NCBI GenBank assembly: GCA_947683625.1
Contig: CANTUR010000282.1
Location: forward strand, 1,426,001 to 1,490,000
DNA length: 64,000 nucleotides
Direction of reading: 5' to 3'
Origin: Mallotus nudiflorus
Taxonomy: Eukaryota > Streptophyta > Magnoliopsida > Malpighiales > Euphorbiaceae
This document shows, piece by piece, positions 45,795 to 58,244 of this stretch. The position numbers and the translations under genes are program-made. The notes under the pieces were generated by a model. It saw nothing but the letters and a program-made list of their open reading frames with translations, ran no database searches and was not told the DNA's origin. Position 1 is the stretch's first letter. Each line of letters starts with the position of its first letter.

Positions 45795-48388
45795 GTGAGT
45801 CTGTATGGCTAGAGTGTTGTCTAACACTATTTGAGGTTGCGATCATTTAGGGTTCTATTTGATCCTTCATAAACGGATAATATTTTCAGTATTTATATAA
45901 AATGATTTTGCAGCATCTGTGTGTATTTGTCTGTATATATATTTATTATATATACTATTGAATGTGTGCCTTTGTCATGTAGTTATGCATGTATATATAT
46001 TATAACAATTCACTCAGTGAGGTCTAACTCCCCTCCGTTGACTATTTTTCAGGAGAGTCTTTATCCTTAGACCTCAGTAGCAGACCCATACGCTGGATTT
46101 CTTCTACCCCAACTTTATTATATAAACAGCTCACTTGATTTTATTTTATATTCTAGACACTACAGTAGTTGTAGTAAAGTTATGGGATGTTTATACATGT
46201 ATGAGATTTATATTTTAAAGGTTTGAAATGAGAATTTGTATTGAAAGATTATATATTTATAAGATGAGTTATTTTATTAAATGAGTTGGTGAATTATTAT
46301 TATTGCATATGTGATTTTAATTTTCACTGCAAGATATTTTATTTATGTTATTATTATTGCATGCTTTTATTTTATTTTAAAGGCTTGCTACGAGCTCTGG
46401 ATTTGAAAGAATTCTCATTCCCTAGCGCCGATTATGGCCCCCTGTTTTGGGTCGTGACAAGCAACAATAAGCTTCAACTCATATGAAGTTCACACCAAAA
46501 ATCACAATTCATCTCAAGAATAATTCCCAATCAACACAAACCCATTCTATGATTGGAAAGAGAAAATAAAATACCTCTTTTTCCAAAATAAATTTTAGTG
46601 GGTTTGCTTTAGGGTGTTGAGCTTGTTGATGGAGGAGAATTGGTTGGAGCTATTGTAATTGGCAACGGAGTGAAGCTGTGGCTTGGTGTAGCCTCGCAAT
46701 GTTGCTTCGAGCCAGTGAGGTAGCAGCCTGGGGCAAGGTTGCCTGCTTGCTGCTGGGCTCACGCATGATGAAGCGTTGGGTAGAGTCAACGGCTTGTGGT
46801 GGAGAGCCGGCAATGGCAAGAATTAGAGACGGAAGCATAGGTAAAAATTGTGGATTATAAGTCAGTGAACTTTATAGCTAACAATGAGTTTATTGGAATT
46901 GGGTGTTTATTAAGTGTATGATTTATAATTAATGGAGTCATACATTATTTTGATCTATCTTGTAATACAAGGATGATAGAAAGATGTAAATTAGGATAAG
47001 AATGTCCTATGAGACTGGAAATTGAGAATTTTAATGAAATTTAAGGATTTAGGATTTGAATATTATTAATGGACATAGCAGATATTGACAACTTTATTGG
47101 AACTTTATCTGGATGATGGATGGAATTTATATTCAATAGTATAACAGGGTGATGAATTCCATTTTATGATAAGAGTTAAATTATAATTATTATGGAGATT
47201 GAATTATAGATCAACTAATGAAATGATACTTTATGAGAATTTATGTAAGTATTTCAAGGAGATTTATTCCATTAAGGAAAGTGCAGAGATGAGAATGATT
47301 GGATAAGAAGTAAATGTGTAGGTAAGCTTAAACTTGATATTTAGTTTGATTGAAAGATGTTATAATAATAATATAGTGGAATAAGGAATATTGAAAACCT
47401 TGGGGATATAAGATAATCAATTAATACTTTGATGGTAGACCTATTAAAATTTGTGGAAGTTAGCATATTTAGTAGGTAAGAAAGATTGATATATGATAGT
47501 ATGTGCATAATTCATAAATCAAATGAGGTGTGAATACAACAAGATAGTGGCTGCATGAGTAAATGTGTGGAGTAAGATAATATAATTATGACTTAAATTT
47601 TATTTAGAGTTGTTTCAGTTAAAGAAAACTAAAGGTGTAGTTATAAGAAATGTTGACCTGAAGAATTAACTATTGAAATTATAAGAAATAACTGCATATT
47701 TTTAAAAATTACGTGAAAGCTTTAAGTTTGAGCTGAGAGTGTATCATTTAAGCTAAGCTAGTTACTTTGAGAGTGATAAGCAGAATATATAAAGTAGTAT
47801 ATCAGAGCAGCGCAGTGGAAGTGTGATAGACGAATTTCTGAATAAACTTAAATTGATGAAAAGTTGAATATTTAGGTTGACGAATATTTAGTATAAGTCT
47901 GATGGGTTTTGCTGATAATAGGAAACAATAAAACCTTATGGTTATTAGATGGTGAATTACTAAGCTATCAAATTAGAATTTGTGATATATACTGAAAGTC
48001 TATTATAAGATTTGGTTGGCGAGTAGATGTAAGCATAGTTGTGAAACAAATATTATACATGCCATGCTGTATAAAAATATGGTTATTGGGGGGAATAAAA
48101 AATTAAATTAATATAAGTATACAGTAGCAAGAAGAATAATGAGAAGAGACTATTAGTTATGATAACTAATGACGTGGAGTTTGAGGGAATTTTATGATAA
48201 TTAAATAAGTTTAAGAAGCAAGTTTAATCTATCTTGCGGTATATAAATTAAATTGTGGTGATTGTTATTAATAAATGGTATAAGTTGATTTATGCTTGAG
48301 TATATTAGCTAGTTGATGGTATAAGAAGGAAAAAGAAGGAAGGGTAATATTATTAAAAGTGTGAACTTAAGGCCATAGAATGAAGATT

Positions 48389-48555
48389 TAATGTACGAGG
48401 AAGAACCAGTTGCGATTGTTGACTATCAAGTTCAACAGTTGCATTCTAAGAAGATTTCAATGGTCAAAGTCTTGTGGAAGAGCAATAATGTGGAAGACCA
48501 TACGTGGGAGACTGAGGCAGAGATACAAGTGGCATATCCTTATTTGTTTCCTTGA
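48389..48555 (+). pseudogene. Chromodomain-type tail of element D
   Basis: One open stretch encodes NEDLMYEEEPVAIVDYQVQQ, then SMVKVLWKSNNVEDHTWETE and AYPYLFP before TGA at 48553-48555. It is the end of a Tekay-type pol. Unlike in A and B the VLW motif is intact, yet no integrase, RT or gag is recognisable upstream. Confidence 0.82.
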
Positions 48556-48600
48556 TAAACATTGTAATCCTTTCTATTTATAAAAATTCGAGGATGAATT

Positions 48601-48618
48601 TTTGTAAAGGGGGAAGAT
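48601..48618 (+). other. Polypurine tract of element D
   Basis: TTTGTAAAGGGGGAAGAT directly precedes the LTR start TGTTATAACTCG. Confidence 0.8.
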
Positions 48619-49674
48619 TGTTATAACTCGAATTTTATTTTTTTTATTAAATAAAATTATGAGATTATTATTATTTTGACTTAATTGTAAGTAAAGAAAA
48701 AAGTTTGAGGATTAAAGTTAAGAAAAAAGACATAGGGTGCAGTTGTCATTTTCATAGAGGTTTAATGTGTAATTCTAGATTTTTCTTTGAGAAATCTTCT
48801 CCTTTAAGCCTTTTTTCACCATTCATTTCACATAAAAAAAAAAAGAGGAGAACGCGAAGGGAAGAAAAAATTGGGTGAGTGAACATCTTCTTCTTCTTTG
48901 TTTGAATTCTCAATTCTTTGATATTGAATCATATGGTGTTGTGAGTGAACTTCATCTTCTCCTTTAAACCAATTTTGAGATTTGTTTCTTTTAAATTCCT
49001 TCTTATTATTGAAATTGTGAACTCTTGATGTTATTTTCTAAATTCTTCTTGTTGCTGGGACTTGAATTCTTGTTTACTTCTTGAAATTTTGTGTTTTGGT
49101 ATTGCCTTTCTTGTAATATTTGATTACTTATGAACGATAGGAGTTCAATGTTCTTCACACTATCCCATTCTTGTTGAAAATTAATTTTTGGAATAGCCCT
49201 GAATATGTTGCTTTTGGTATTGATTCCTTCTGAGTTTCGATTGCATAAATTGCCTCTCAAAACAAGTTAAACTATCTAGTTTGAATTACTATAAGTCTTG
49301 TAGTTTGATGACATTGATTTGCTGCTACACTACATTTAATTTATTGTTAAATTATGAATTTGAAAGTGTCCTGAAATCCATTCCTAAGTCTCTTCACGTG
49401 TTACCTATTCAAGAATAGATTCTTTATCTTATGATGTGCTAGAGTTGTGAGTGGTTCTTGCCAATCCTTGTTACAAAATTATGATTCTTGATTCTGCTAT
49501 TTCTTGAGTTTCGGTGTTGCCCATGTTTGAGATGTTTAAATGCTGAGCTTGGCTCATTTGCTTTGGTTAAATGTTGAGTTTTGTTTCATTCTTATATCAT
49601 TGATCTTTGAATATTCTTTGGCTTGAGCTATGTTGTTTGTCTTCGCAAAAATTCCTTTTAGTTTTCATTTCAAT

Positions 49675-50184
49675 TGATAACTCCGAATTGATATTTCTTG
49701 CTTGTTGAACCTACATCGACGAGGAGAACGGGTAAAAGGGCAAGATTTCTCCTATAAACACTTTGAAGCTTAAGTCAGTAATGGCATGAAAAAAATATAA
49801 TAAAGCAAATAGACATAGTAGAATAAATAATAAATGCGATTGCTTGGATGATATGATGATGGAGTGATGGAATGATGTCTTGGTGATATTGTATAATGAG
49901 AATGAGAACATGAGATGTCATGAGATGTATTTATAGGAGAAGATATTACTCAAACCTTTTAGGAATATGATTCCTTAGTATTATAGGATTACCTTGTTTA
50001 TGAGAGAAGTAGATTTTCTTTGTAGAGTAATCTTCCTAATTGAAATAGACTTTCTTATTGAGCTTTCTTCTTATTCAAGTAATCCTCCTCTTTTGGGGAA
50101 TATAACCCTTATTAGAATAGGATACTGATATGGGATATTATCAATAAATATGAGAATTGTTTGTTCTAAACCATCGAGTTATCA
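49675..50184 (-). mobile_element. Solo LTR G of a different retrotransposon family
   Basis: The ends form an inverted repeat, TGATAACTC at 49675 and GAGTTATCA at 50184. On the minus strand a TATA box CCTATAAATAC (49928-49937) is followed by leader-like sequence ending near AACCTACATCGACGAGGAGA as in many plant LTR U5 regions. The flanks TCAAT and CCAAA are not a convincing TSD, so the limits are tentative. Confidence 0.6.
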
Positions 50185-50694
50185 CCAAAGGGATTGCTGT
50201 TGTATTATGTCCAATTTATCTTGGAAATTTGATTTTAAAACAATCTTGAAATTCACTTGTTTCGGTGCTACATCATAACAAATTCCGTGGTTCAAATTTC
50301 CATTTGCAGCAAGCTAAAATAAAACTTTTTTTCTGCTGAAATTATGCAGCTTTATCAACTTTTTTGCTAGTGAAATTCAATTCCTAAGTAGCCCCGAACT
50401 TAGTTATATTGTCCTTTAAAAGCAAGATGAGATAACCTTCTTAAATCACCACAAAACCCGAAGCTTTTTATTAACAATTCATTGTTGTTCCCATACAATT
50501 TAAAGTGCAGTATTCTGTGTATTAAAGTGCAGTATTGTGTATGTTAAAGTATACATTTCAATGTGTTTCAGTGCATAATTCTGTGGGTTTTAAATGCAGA
50601 ATTCTATGTGTTTAAATGCAGAATTTTGTGAGTTAAAGGTGCAAATTTTTTATTGCTTAAACAATTTAATTACAATGCTTTTTAAGTAAGTTTA

Positions 50695-50764
50695 TATAAT
50701 GACCCTTATTTTAAATTATTAAAATATATTTTGAGATATACAATGTTAATAATATTTTAAATAA

Positions 50765-50802
<38 letters not shown>

Positions 50803-51420
50803 TATTTTATTTATATAGTATTTTATGATTTCAAATGATTTATTTCTGTAAAAGAGGATTTCAATAAATCAAATGTTTCAAGTTATAAATTATAAATTTT
50901 ATATTTTTCATAAATTATATTTTAAAGGATATTTTCATGCTATAGACATTTCTTTTATTAACTTACTCAGTGAAATTTGACCCATTTCAATATTTTTTTA
51001 GGATCTTTTACTTCAGACCTCCCTATTAGACTTATTTGTCGGACTCTTTCCTCCCCGGCTGACTTATATAAATATTGAACCATTGTTTTTCTTGTATTTT
51101 AGTAAACACTGCAGTAGTAGTGCTCCTTATTTTAGTATTTGTATTGTATTAGACTGTGTTCTTGTATTTGAATATTGTATGAATATGGCTTGGGAGCATT
51201 CACCTTATGAATGGTCGTAGCTTGGACTCCCCCACCGCTCGCCATTTATTTTGTTATGATATAAAGATTCATTTTATATTAATTAAAATTTTAATTCTAA
51301 TGTATTTTTGTGCTATGTTTGCATGTGTTTTCATTTTAAGGTTTGCTATGAGTTTCGGTTACTTTATGCATTCTTATTTCCTAGCACTGGTCATATGCTC
51401 TTTGGGTTCGGGTCGTGACA
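50695..51420 (+). mobile_element. Solo LTR H, internally deleted (726 bp)
   Basis: It starts TATAATGACCCTTATTTTAA (TG changed to TA) and ends GGGTCGTGACA, with a perfect TSD GTTTA at 50690-50694 and 51421-51425. It joins the LTR start to the last roughly 500 bp of the family LTR, so about 2.7 kb of the middle is missing. The TA tract at 50769-50798 lies at the join. Confidence 0.88.
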
Positions 51421-54400
51421 GTTTACTTGTCTATTTTTAATTATAATTGGTTTGACCATGTCCTTGTATATTTTTACATGAAGAAATCGAATAAGTTTAA
51501 AGAAAATTGTTGGAAATTAGTAAATTATTTGATTTTAATTGAAATTTTTAATTACTCGGTATTAGACTATTTTTTATTAATAAAGGTATGAAAAATAATT
51601 TTTATAGTTATTTCCAATTAATTGTTAATTAGTGATAATTTTGGAAAAATATATGAAAAATAAACTTATTTATTATTTTTAAGTTTAAATGAGGATTATA
51701 TTATTTTTATAATATTAATAAGTAATTTTAATAATTATTTACAATTTATGTTAATTTAATTGTAAAATGGAAATTTTATGCTATTAATGGATTTTATTGG
51801 CAAATATATTTATGAACTAGAATTTTATTATTTATTTGAAAAAAAATTTTTGTAATATTTTTACGATATATTTTGGGTGATTTGAGAAAATTATTTATTT
51901 ATTATATATTTTTATACATATTGTGATATTGATTCTTGGTTGGGCATAATTTATAGTTTGAGGGCCTAACTCGAAATGTTGAGCTTTGTGAATTATTAGA
52001 AGTGTATTTTCTATGTAGGATCGGCCCTATTTTTGTAGGGAGACGTTCATTTTATAGAGGAGATTTTACCGAATTTTCGGTAAATTTCTTGTAAAACGTG
52101 ATAACCGGTCCGAGTCTAGTGTTGGAATTTTGATTGAGTTGTGTTTAGATTGAGTCATTCTTTATAATTTCTAGAAGTATAAAATTAAGATTTCAATTCT
52201 AATAATAATATTATTTATTTATTTTTCTATATTGCGCTGAGACCGAAATCTACTAGATCATGCCAGTCTATATAATAACCTGAGTTTTTAAATTATTTTA
52301 TTTTGAAATAGGATATGCAGTGTTAATAAATTTTAAAACTATATTTTATTATTTTATTATTTTGTGATTAATTATTATTATTTTATGTTTAAATGAATTT
52401 TCTATATAAATATTTTATTTTGAAACTTATTATTTTGGACATTTAATTTGCATTATTTATAATTATTACTTCGGATAGAACTATTTTAATAATATTTAAT
52501 TTAGAGCTTTGTTAATTCTATTATTGTTTTATCACATTCTATTATTTATTTTATTAGAATTATCATTATTATTAAGTGTTATTTTATGTGAGTTTAATTT
52601 GTATGTGTGTGTGTTTATTATTATATATATATATATGTATGATTATATTTTTATGTGGTGGAGATTTGTTTACATAAAGTATTATTATTATAATATAAAG
52701 TTTGATTAATATAATATATATATACATACACATGAATGCAATAATGAGCACATGCATGCATGCATACCCATAAACTAAACACCAAACTTACACAGAAACA
52801 TTCAATAAATATATACATTCACGCAAGAAACAAGAAATGTGAACCAAAGCAAGAAACTTACAGAAACTTTCCCCTTCCGCCATTCCGGTTACCAACATTC
52901 ACTGTGCCTCCATCACTTCCGGCCACCGTTTCTCGAGCTTATGGTCTCTATCGACTCTCTAGACTTCGGTGAGCATGAATCCAAACTTAGTTTAAGCTCT
53001 AATTGTCCATTTATTGAGTTTTTTTGAATTTTTGTTTTTGGAGTTTTAGGGTTTCAAATTTTTTTTAGCATGATATTGCTTGAATCTTGCAAACTCCCTT
53101 TACAAAAGTGATTTCTGGAAGCTTAATCTACCTCTACAAATTTTTGTTTGAATTTTTGGAAATTATTTTGATTTTTATGAATTTTTGAATATTTTATTAT
53201 TATTTAATTAGTTTTAGTAAATTAATTTATTTAATTATAAAATTGGTTGATTTGGTGTTATTATGACCTGATATTAATTTTAGTATTGAGAAATTAATTT
53301 TTGGGATTTTTATATAATTTTTAATAATATTTTTAGTTTATGTAAATATTGGATTATTGGGTAATGTTTGAGTTTTTATTGAAATTATTGGTTAATTAAG
53401 TGTATTTGTTGATATTATGGAGATATATGTTGATAAAATAATTTTTGAGTATTTATATAATTTTTATTGAATTTTTTGAATGTTTTTAGTATTTTATGTG
53501 TATTTTTATTTATTAGGGGTATTTTAGTAATTTGATGATAATTTTAGTTAAATATTAAGTTTAATTGGCTTTAATAATTATTTGAGGTATAAAAATGATT
53601 TTTTACAAATTATTTACTATTTTTAACTAATTAAAACTAATTTTTGAAAACTGTTTTCAAATAATATATTTTATATTATTTTGATAATAAAATGAGTTTT
53701 TATAACTTTTCGTTATATTATTGGGTTAATTAAATTATTTGGATTTATAAAATAAATTTTTATTATTAATTGTATAATTATTGGAAAAATGGATTTTTAA
53801 TAATATTATATTATTATTTAGGATTTTTAAGTAATTTTTGGGAAAATAATTATTTTTGGCGTTTTAATGTTAAATATATTATATTTTGATTTTTTGAGTG
53901 TATTTATGATATTCATTGATTTTTAATATATTTTATTGTAATATTGATTTTTTTTTGTGAATTGTGGATCTCGGTTGGGGATTGTTAAAGTTCGGGATCC
54001 CAACCGAGAATTTTAAGAATTTTGTATTCGAAGTGTATTTTCTTTACAGGACTGGCTCTACTTTTTAAGTAGAGAGATGTTCGTTTTACAGAGGAGGTTC
54101 TGCCGAATTTTTGGTAGAATCCTCATAAAACATGACATCAGGTCTAATTCCTATTATGTGTCTGGTTGTATTTAGTAATTCTAGATCGAGTCTTTAGAAG
54201 TCTAAGTTAAATTTATTCTGATGTCGTGATCGCTTTTATTGTTTAGCTGCACCGAGACCGAGGCCTAAGGGAGCAGGCTCGCCGAGTTAGTCTCGTGGAG
54301 CGCAAATCAATGAGTTATTATACTTTATATATATGTATTGCATTTAGGACGCATGACTTAGGATTTTTCATTTTCATTATATGGTTTTTTTTTAAAAAGT

Positions 54401-55064
54401 AATTTAATTTATAATATGATTTGGTATAGTTTTAGTTTATTTTTAATATATCTTGATGTATGTGTCTGCATATTTTCTATATACGTTTACTATATCTTGG
54501 TATATTTAGGGTTTATTTTTTATATATGCATGTTAGATAGTTAAGTTTATTTATAGTATATTTTTGGATATATGTCAAATTAAATACATGTTTTAAATGT
54601 ATATTTATTCATAATTGTTTTATTAAACGATGAGTATACCTTAGGTATATTTTTAGTATATTTTAGGTATATTTCTAAGTAAATGCATGTTAAATTATTG
54701 ATTTATACTTAAATTGTTTTTCAGTATATTTATGGTTTATCTTTGGTATATTTTATGATTGATTTGGATTTATTTGACATATATATACTCGAAATGTGCT
54801 TGGTTTATTTTAGATATATTTCTGGTATATATATGGTTTATTTTACTATTATGAATGTCATTCTACATTATTTGTTTTTCGAATGTATGATTTATTTTAA
54901 ATGAAGGATATTAATAGAACGTGCTACCTAGTGGGCAACACTAGGATCGTGTACGTACTGGTGCTATAGATTTAGGTTTGAGTGAGGATTACTTGTGGTA
55001 AATTATGATTTGATTGAGATTGATGATATGATTAATTTATGATTTGAGATGTGATATGATTGTT

Positions 55065-55332
55065 AGTGTGATTGCGGGAACTCGATTGACTTAGTGTCTT
55101 GGGGCCAATCACACTGACAGTCAGACTGTGGGAGCTCGGTTGACTTAGTGTCTTGAGGCCAGTCTACTGTCCATAATAGAATAAATTATCTATTGATTTG
55201 ATTGAGATGTGATGTGATTGATAGTGTGATTGCTGGAGCTCGGTTGACCAAGTGTCTTAGGGCCAATTACACTAATAATCAGACTGCGGGAGCTCGGTTG
55301 ACTTAGTGTCTTGGGCCAGTCTACTGTCCAAA
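55065..55332 (+). repeat. Doubled stem-loop module in solo LTR E
   Basis: GGAGCTCGGTTGAC-like loops followed by TTAGTGTCTTGGGGCC occur four times, as two pairs (about 55068-55172 and 55220-55330). Each unit is framed by inverted arms such as AGTGTGATTG and CAATCACACT or AGACTG and CAGTCT. Other LTRs in the window carry one pair. Confidence 0.85.
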
Positions 55333-55507
55333 TTGGAATAAGTGTTCTATTTGGAATTTAGTAAGCCTATATGGCTAGAGTGATGATATGATTGATTGAG
55401 GTTGCGATTAATAGGGTTCTAATTGATCCTTCATGAAATAAAATAAATGTTTTCTACATCTAGTAAAATTATAAAAGCAGAGTTTGACATTTGTGTGAAA
55501 TGCGTGA

Positions 55508-55512
<5 letters not shown>

Positions 55513-55571
<59 letters not shown>
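55513..55571. repeat. (TA)n microsatellite
   Basis: About 29 TA units in solo LTR E. Similar tracts lie at 17551-17611, 34121-34166, 41249-41299 and 50769-50798, each in an LTR. Confidence 0.95.
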
Positions 55572-55574
<3 letters not shown>

Positions 55575-56724
55575 TGATTGGATATGATTTATTTTGCATG
55601 TATATATAGTATAATAATTCATTTAGTGAGGTTTGACCCCCTTCAAATATTTTTTTTCAGGAGATCCTATATCATCAGACCTTAGTAGTAGAGTTCTTCG
55701 CCGATGTTCTTCCGTCCTGACTATTTTATGTAAATGTATATTTTGAACTCTGATTTGTATTATAGAAACTGCAGTAGTAATGTTATTGTATCAAAGAGTA
55801 TTACTTTGCTTGATACTTTATACTCTGAGAGTATATTAAAACACTGTATGAATATGTATTTATTTATGTAAAGATATTGAGTATCCATTTATATATATAT
55901 TTATTCAAAAAATTTTAATTATTTCGTAATTATTTACTGCATGATTTTATTTTCTAAGGCTTGCTATGGGTTCTGGATTCGAAAGAATTCTCATTTCCTA
56001 GTGCCAGTCATGACTCCTAATTTTGGGTCGTGACAGTCTAGTTCTTTTAGAGGAGCGCACAACTGTGAGTTATTATCGTATATATACATTGCATATCGAT
56101 TAATATTATGAGCATTCATATATATTATAAATATGAATTTAATTATACTCTTTTCATTAAATTATATTTATTATTGTTAATATTTATATGTATGATTTTC
56201 CATAGATATATTGAGAATACTCATTTTTGATATTATATGCTGCTATATTTTTATATTGAATTTTCATTATTAGATTTTGAAAGAAATATTTTTGAAGGAT
56301 AGCAGTAGAACGTGCTACTTAGTGGACTATACTAGGATTGTGTGTGCACCAGTGCGTTAGATTTTAGGGTTGATATTATGAAATATTTGATGTGAGTTTT
56401 GAATAATTGATTGTTGAGATTGTGGTGAGAGAGTGGTATGATTGTGGGGGCTCGATTGACTTAGTATCTTGGGGCCAATTACGTTGACACTGAGATTGTG
56501 GGAGCTTGGTTGACTTAATGTCTCGGGGCTAATCTACTGTTCAAAAAGTGGAAAAGAAAAATATTTTAGAATATAGTGAGCCTATTGGCTAGAGAGGTTC
56601 AGTGATTGAGGTTGTGGAATATTTTAGGATTCTGCTCTGATCCTTCACCCAAATACTTTTCTGTATCTATTATTATATAAAAGTGAATTTTAGCATTTGT
56701 ATGAAATGCATATATATATATATA

Positions 56725-56725
56725 G

Positions 56726-56780
<55 letters not shown>

Positions 56781-56792
56781 TATTATTATTAT
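56725..56792. repeat. (ATT)n microsatellite
   Basis: About 22 ATT units with one interruption, in the 3' LTR of D. Confidence 0.95.
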
Positions 56793-57235
56793 ATTGATAC
56801 TTGATTGTATATGACCTTAACATGCATGTATATATTATAATAATTCACTCAATAAGGTCTGACTCCCTTTAATATTTTTTTCAGGATCTTCCATTTCAGA
56901 CTTCTCTCGTAGTACTCTTCGTTGGACTTTTTCCTCTCCGACTGATTTATCTAAATACTGAACTGTTATTTTTTTTAGTAATTATTGCACTAGTAGTGTT
57001 TATTATAGTAGTATTGTGTTGTATTAGTTAGAGATCTTGTATCCAAACATTGTATGAAGATATTTTTATTTTGTTACGATATAAAGTTTATTTTATATTA
57101 ATTTAATTTTAATTTTGATGTATTTTTATATTATATTTGTATGTGTTTTTATTTTAATGCTTGCTACGGGTTACGAATTTAAAAGAATTCTCATTCTCTA
57201 ATGCTGGTTATAACTTTCCGGTTTGGATTGTGACA

Positions 57236-57840
57236 AAATTTATCTTATATTAAAACTTTATATTAATTACATCTTTAATTATAATTTGAAATTAGTGAAA
57301 CCACATCAACTATGAAAATACTAATAGTTAGATAAAAATGTTTTTCATATATATATTTTTTTGTATTATACATAATTTAAAAATTATACACAATTTTATT
57401 AATAAAAATTATAACAAAACGATTATCCATATATTTAACTATATAAAAAAAATGAAAGAATATACATTTTAGGATTTTAATAATTGACTTATATACATAT
57501 ATATTAAATTTATATTATATATACTTTCAAAAATTATATACAATTTTATTAATAAAAATTATAAGAAATTGATAATCTACATATTTAACTAGATAAAAAA
57601 TGAAAGAATATGCATTTTAAGATTTTAACAATTAACTTAAAAAAATGAAAATAAAAATTTAATTGGCTAAATATAAAAATTATAAGAATTTAATTAATAT
57701 AATTTAAAAATATAGGTATTTAATTATATATTTTGTAAGGGTTTAATTGAATATAGTATTAAATATAAGAGGTGAAATTTTAAAAAAAGAATTCAATATA
57801 TAAAACAAAAATAAAAGTATAAAGACTAGTGTAAAATTTA
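57236..57840. repeat. Right half of the TIR element, second copy
   Basis: It begins exactly at the end of the D LTR with AAATTTATCTT and follows 9463-10035 (AATTAGTGAAACCACATC-ACTAT, ATGAAAGAATAT-ATTTTAGG, TTTGTAAGG-TTAATT) with scattered changes and small gaps. This half carries one TIR; its left half is not next to it. Confidence 0.85.
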
Positions 57841-58244
57841 CAGGAACACTGAGGCTTGAATTCTCCCGTTCTGTTTGAAGACATTCTTTTAATATATATA
57901 TTTTAAATTTAGTTATAAGTACATATGTACGTACAAAATTCACGAAAAAAAAAAAAGCATAGAAATTCAATAAAAAGGGACTGAAAAATAAAACTCCATG
58001 AAAAAATAAAAAAGTGAAAGGACCAAAAGTTGGAATCTGTCAATCTAAAACCACAGAATTTTAAAGCAGAAGCTGTACATTTGTGATTGATATGATAATG
58101 GGATGAGATATCCATACGAGTTGTTTCATTATTTTCCTGTAAAATTAAAAACATTAATTAAGATATGCACACATTTTAGCAATATATAAATATATATATA
58201 CCCTAATTTACTACTGACAGTATTTTGCGAATTATCGAAATATG
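57841..58244. other. AT-rich intergenic DNA
   Basis: No open frame, domain or repeat recognised. 57840-58140 is slightly less AT-rich, but no splice-bounded coding is evident. Confidence 0.4.

Larger units (their letters stand above)
17192..46459 (+). mobile_element. Ty3/gypsy chromovirus A (Tekay/Del-like), host of B and a gag-only element
   Basis: The termini are TGTAATATCC...GGGTCGTGACA with a perfect 5-bp TSD AGCAA at 17187-17191 and 46460-46464. The domain order is gag, protease, RT, RNase H, integrase, chromodomain-type tail. That order with a C-terminal chromodomain, a tRNA-iMet primer site and the integrase wording defines Ty3/gypsy chromoviruses; the assignment to Tekay/Del is from memory of that clade. 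Without element B (25259-40586) and the gag-only insert (43664-45794) with their TSDs it is about 11.8 kb. Many stops, frameshifts and a changed integrase catalytic residue show that it is inactive. Confidence 0.95.
40897..46459 (+). repeat. 3' LTR of element A, interrupted by a gag-only element
   Basis: It starts TATAATATCCCGAT (the expected TG is TA) and ends GGGTCGTGACA. Without the insert and its TSD it is about 3427 bp, matching the 5' LTR. It keeps the hairpin CCTAGTGGGCAGCACTAGG at 43401-43419, the paired stem-loops at about 43525-43626, a donor-like ATCCA|GTGAGTGC near 41694 and a long TA tract at 41249-41299. Confidence 0.93.
46465..48618 (+). other. Internal region of element D, mostly without recognisable coding
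   Basis: About 2.1 kb between element A and the D 3' LTR. 46560-46860 is GC-richer and, on the minus strand, looks like an LTR leader, ending in a donor-like AGAG|GTATTT; it could be the other side of the sequence left of A. 46860-48360 is AT-rich without domains. Only the last part (from 48389) is recognisable pol. Confidence 0.5.
52271..56035 (+). mobile_element. Solo LTR E (3765 bp)
   Basis: It starts TATAATAACCTGAG and ends TTTTGGGTCGTGACA, with a perfect TSD GTCTA at 52266-52270 and 56036-56040. It keeps the donor-like TTCG|GTGAGC near 52970, the TTTAG|CTGCACCGAGACC junction near 54247, the hairpin at 54927-54945 and TTTTTTTTCAGGAG near 55660. Its paired stem-loop module is doubled. Confidence 0.94.
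48619..57235 (+). mobile_element. 3' LTR of element D with three nested solo LTRs
   Basis: It starts TGTTATAACTCGAATTTT after the polypurine tract and ends GGATTGTGACA. Removing solo LTRs G, H and E with their TSDs leaves about 3.6 kb, the size of the other LTRs. The residual LTR has the family plan: the GGATCGGCCCTA segment near 52020, a GAGACCGAAATC island near 52240 continued at 56036 (GTCTAGTTCTTTTAGAGGAG), the hairpin CTTAGTG-GACTA-TACTAGG at 56318-56336 and TTTTTTTCAGGATC near 56875. The 5' end of D was not found. Confidence 0.82.

Noticed and set aside
17192..46459. Reading A and B as one large inverted repeat
   Set aside because: TSDs show B is a separate insertion in opposite orientation; the apparent inverted repeat is family homology.
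46595..46860. Short coding gene (GC-richer, open on both strands)
   Set aside because: No domain and unrelated frames on both strands; it resembles the leader segment of the long LTRs.
52760..53027. Overlapping short frames in solo LTR E as a gene
   Set aside because: They cover the LTR leader before the donor-like site; no conservation of frame among copies.
55065..55332. CRISPR-like repeat array
   Set aside because: Only four units, nuclear plant LTR context, structured inverted arms and no spacers of uniform length.
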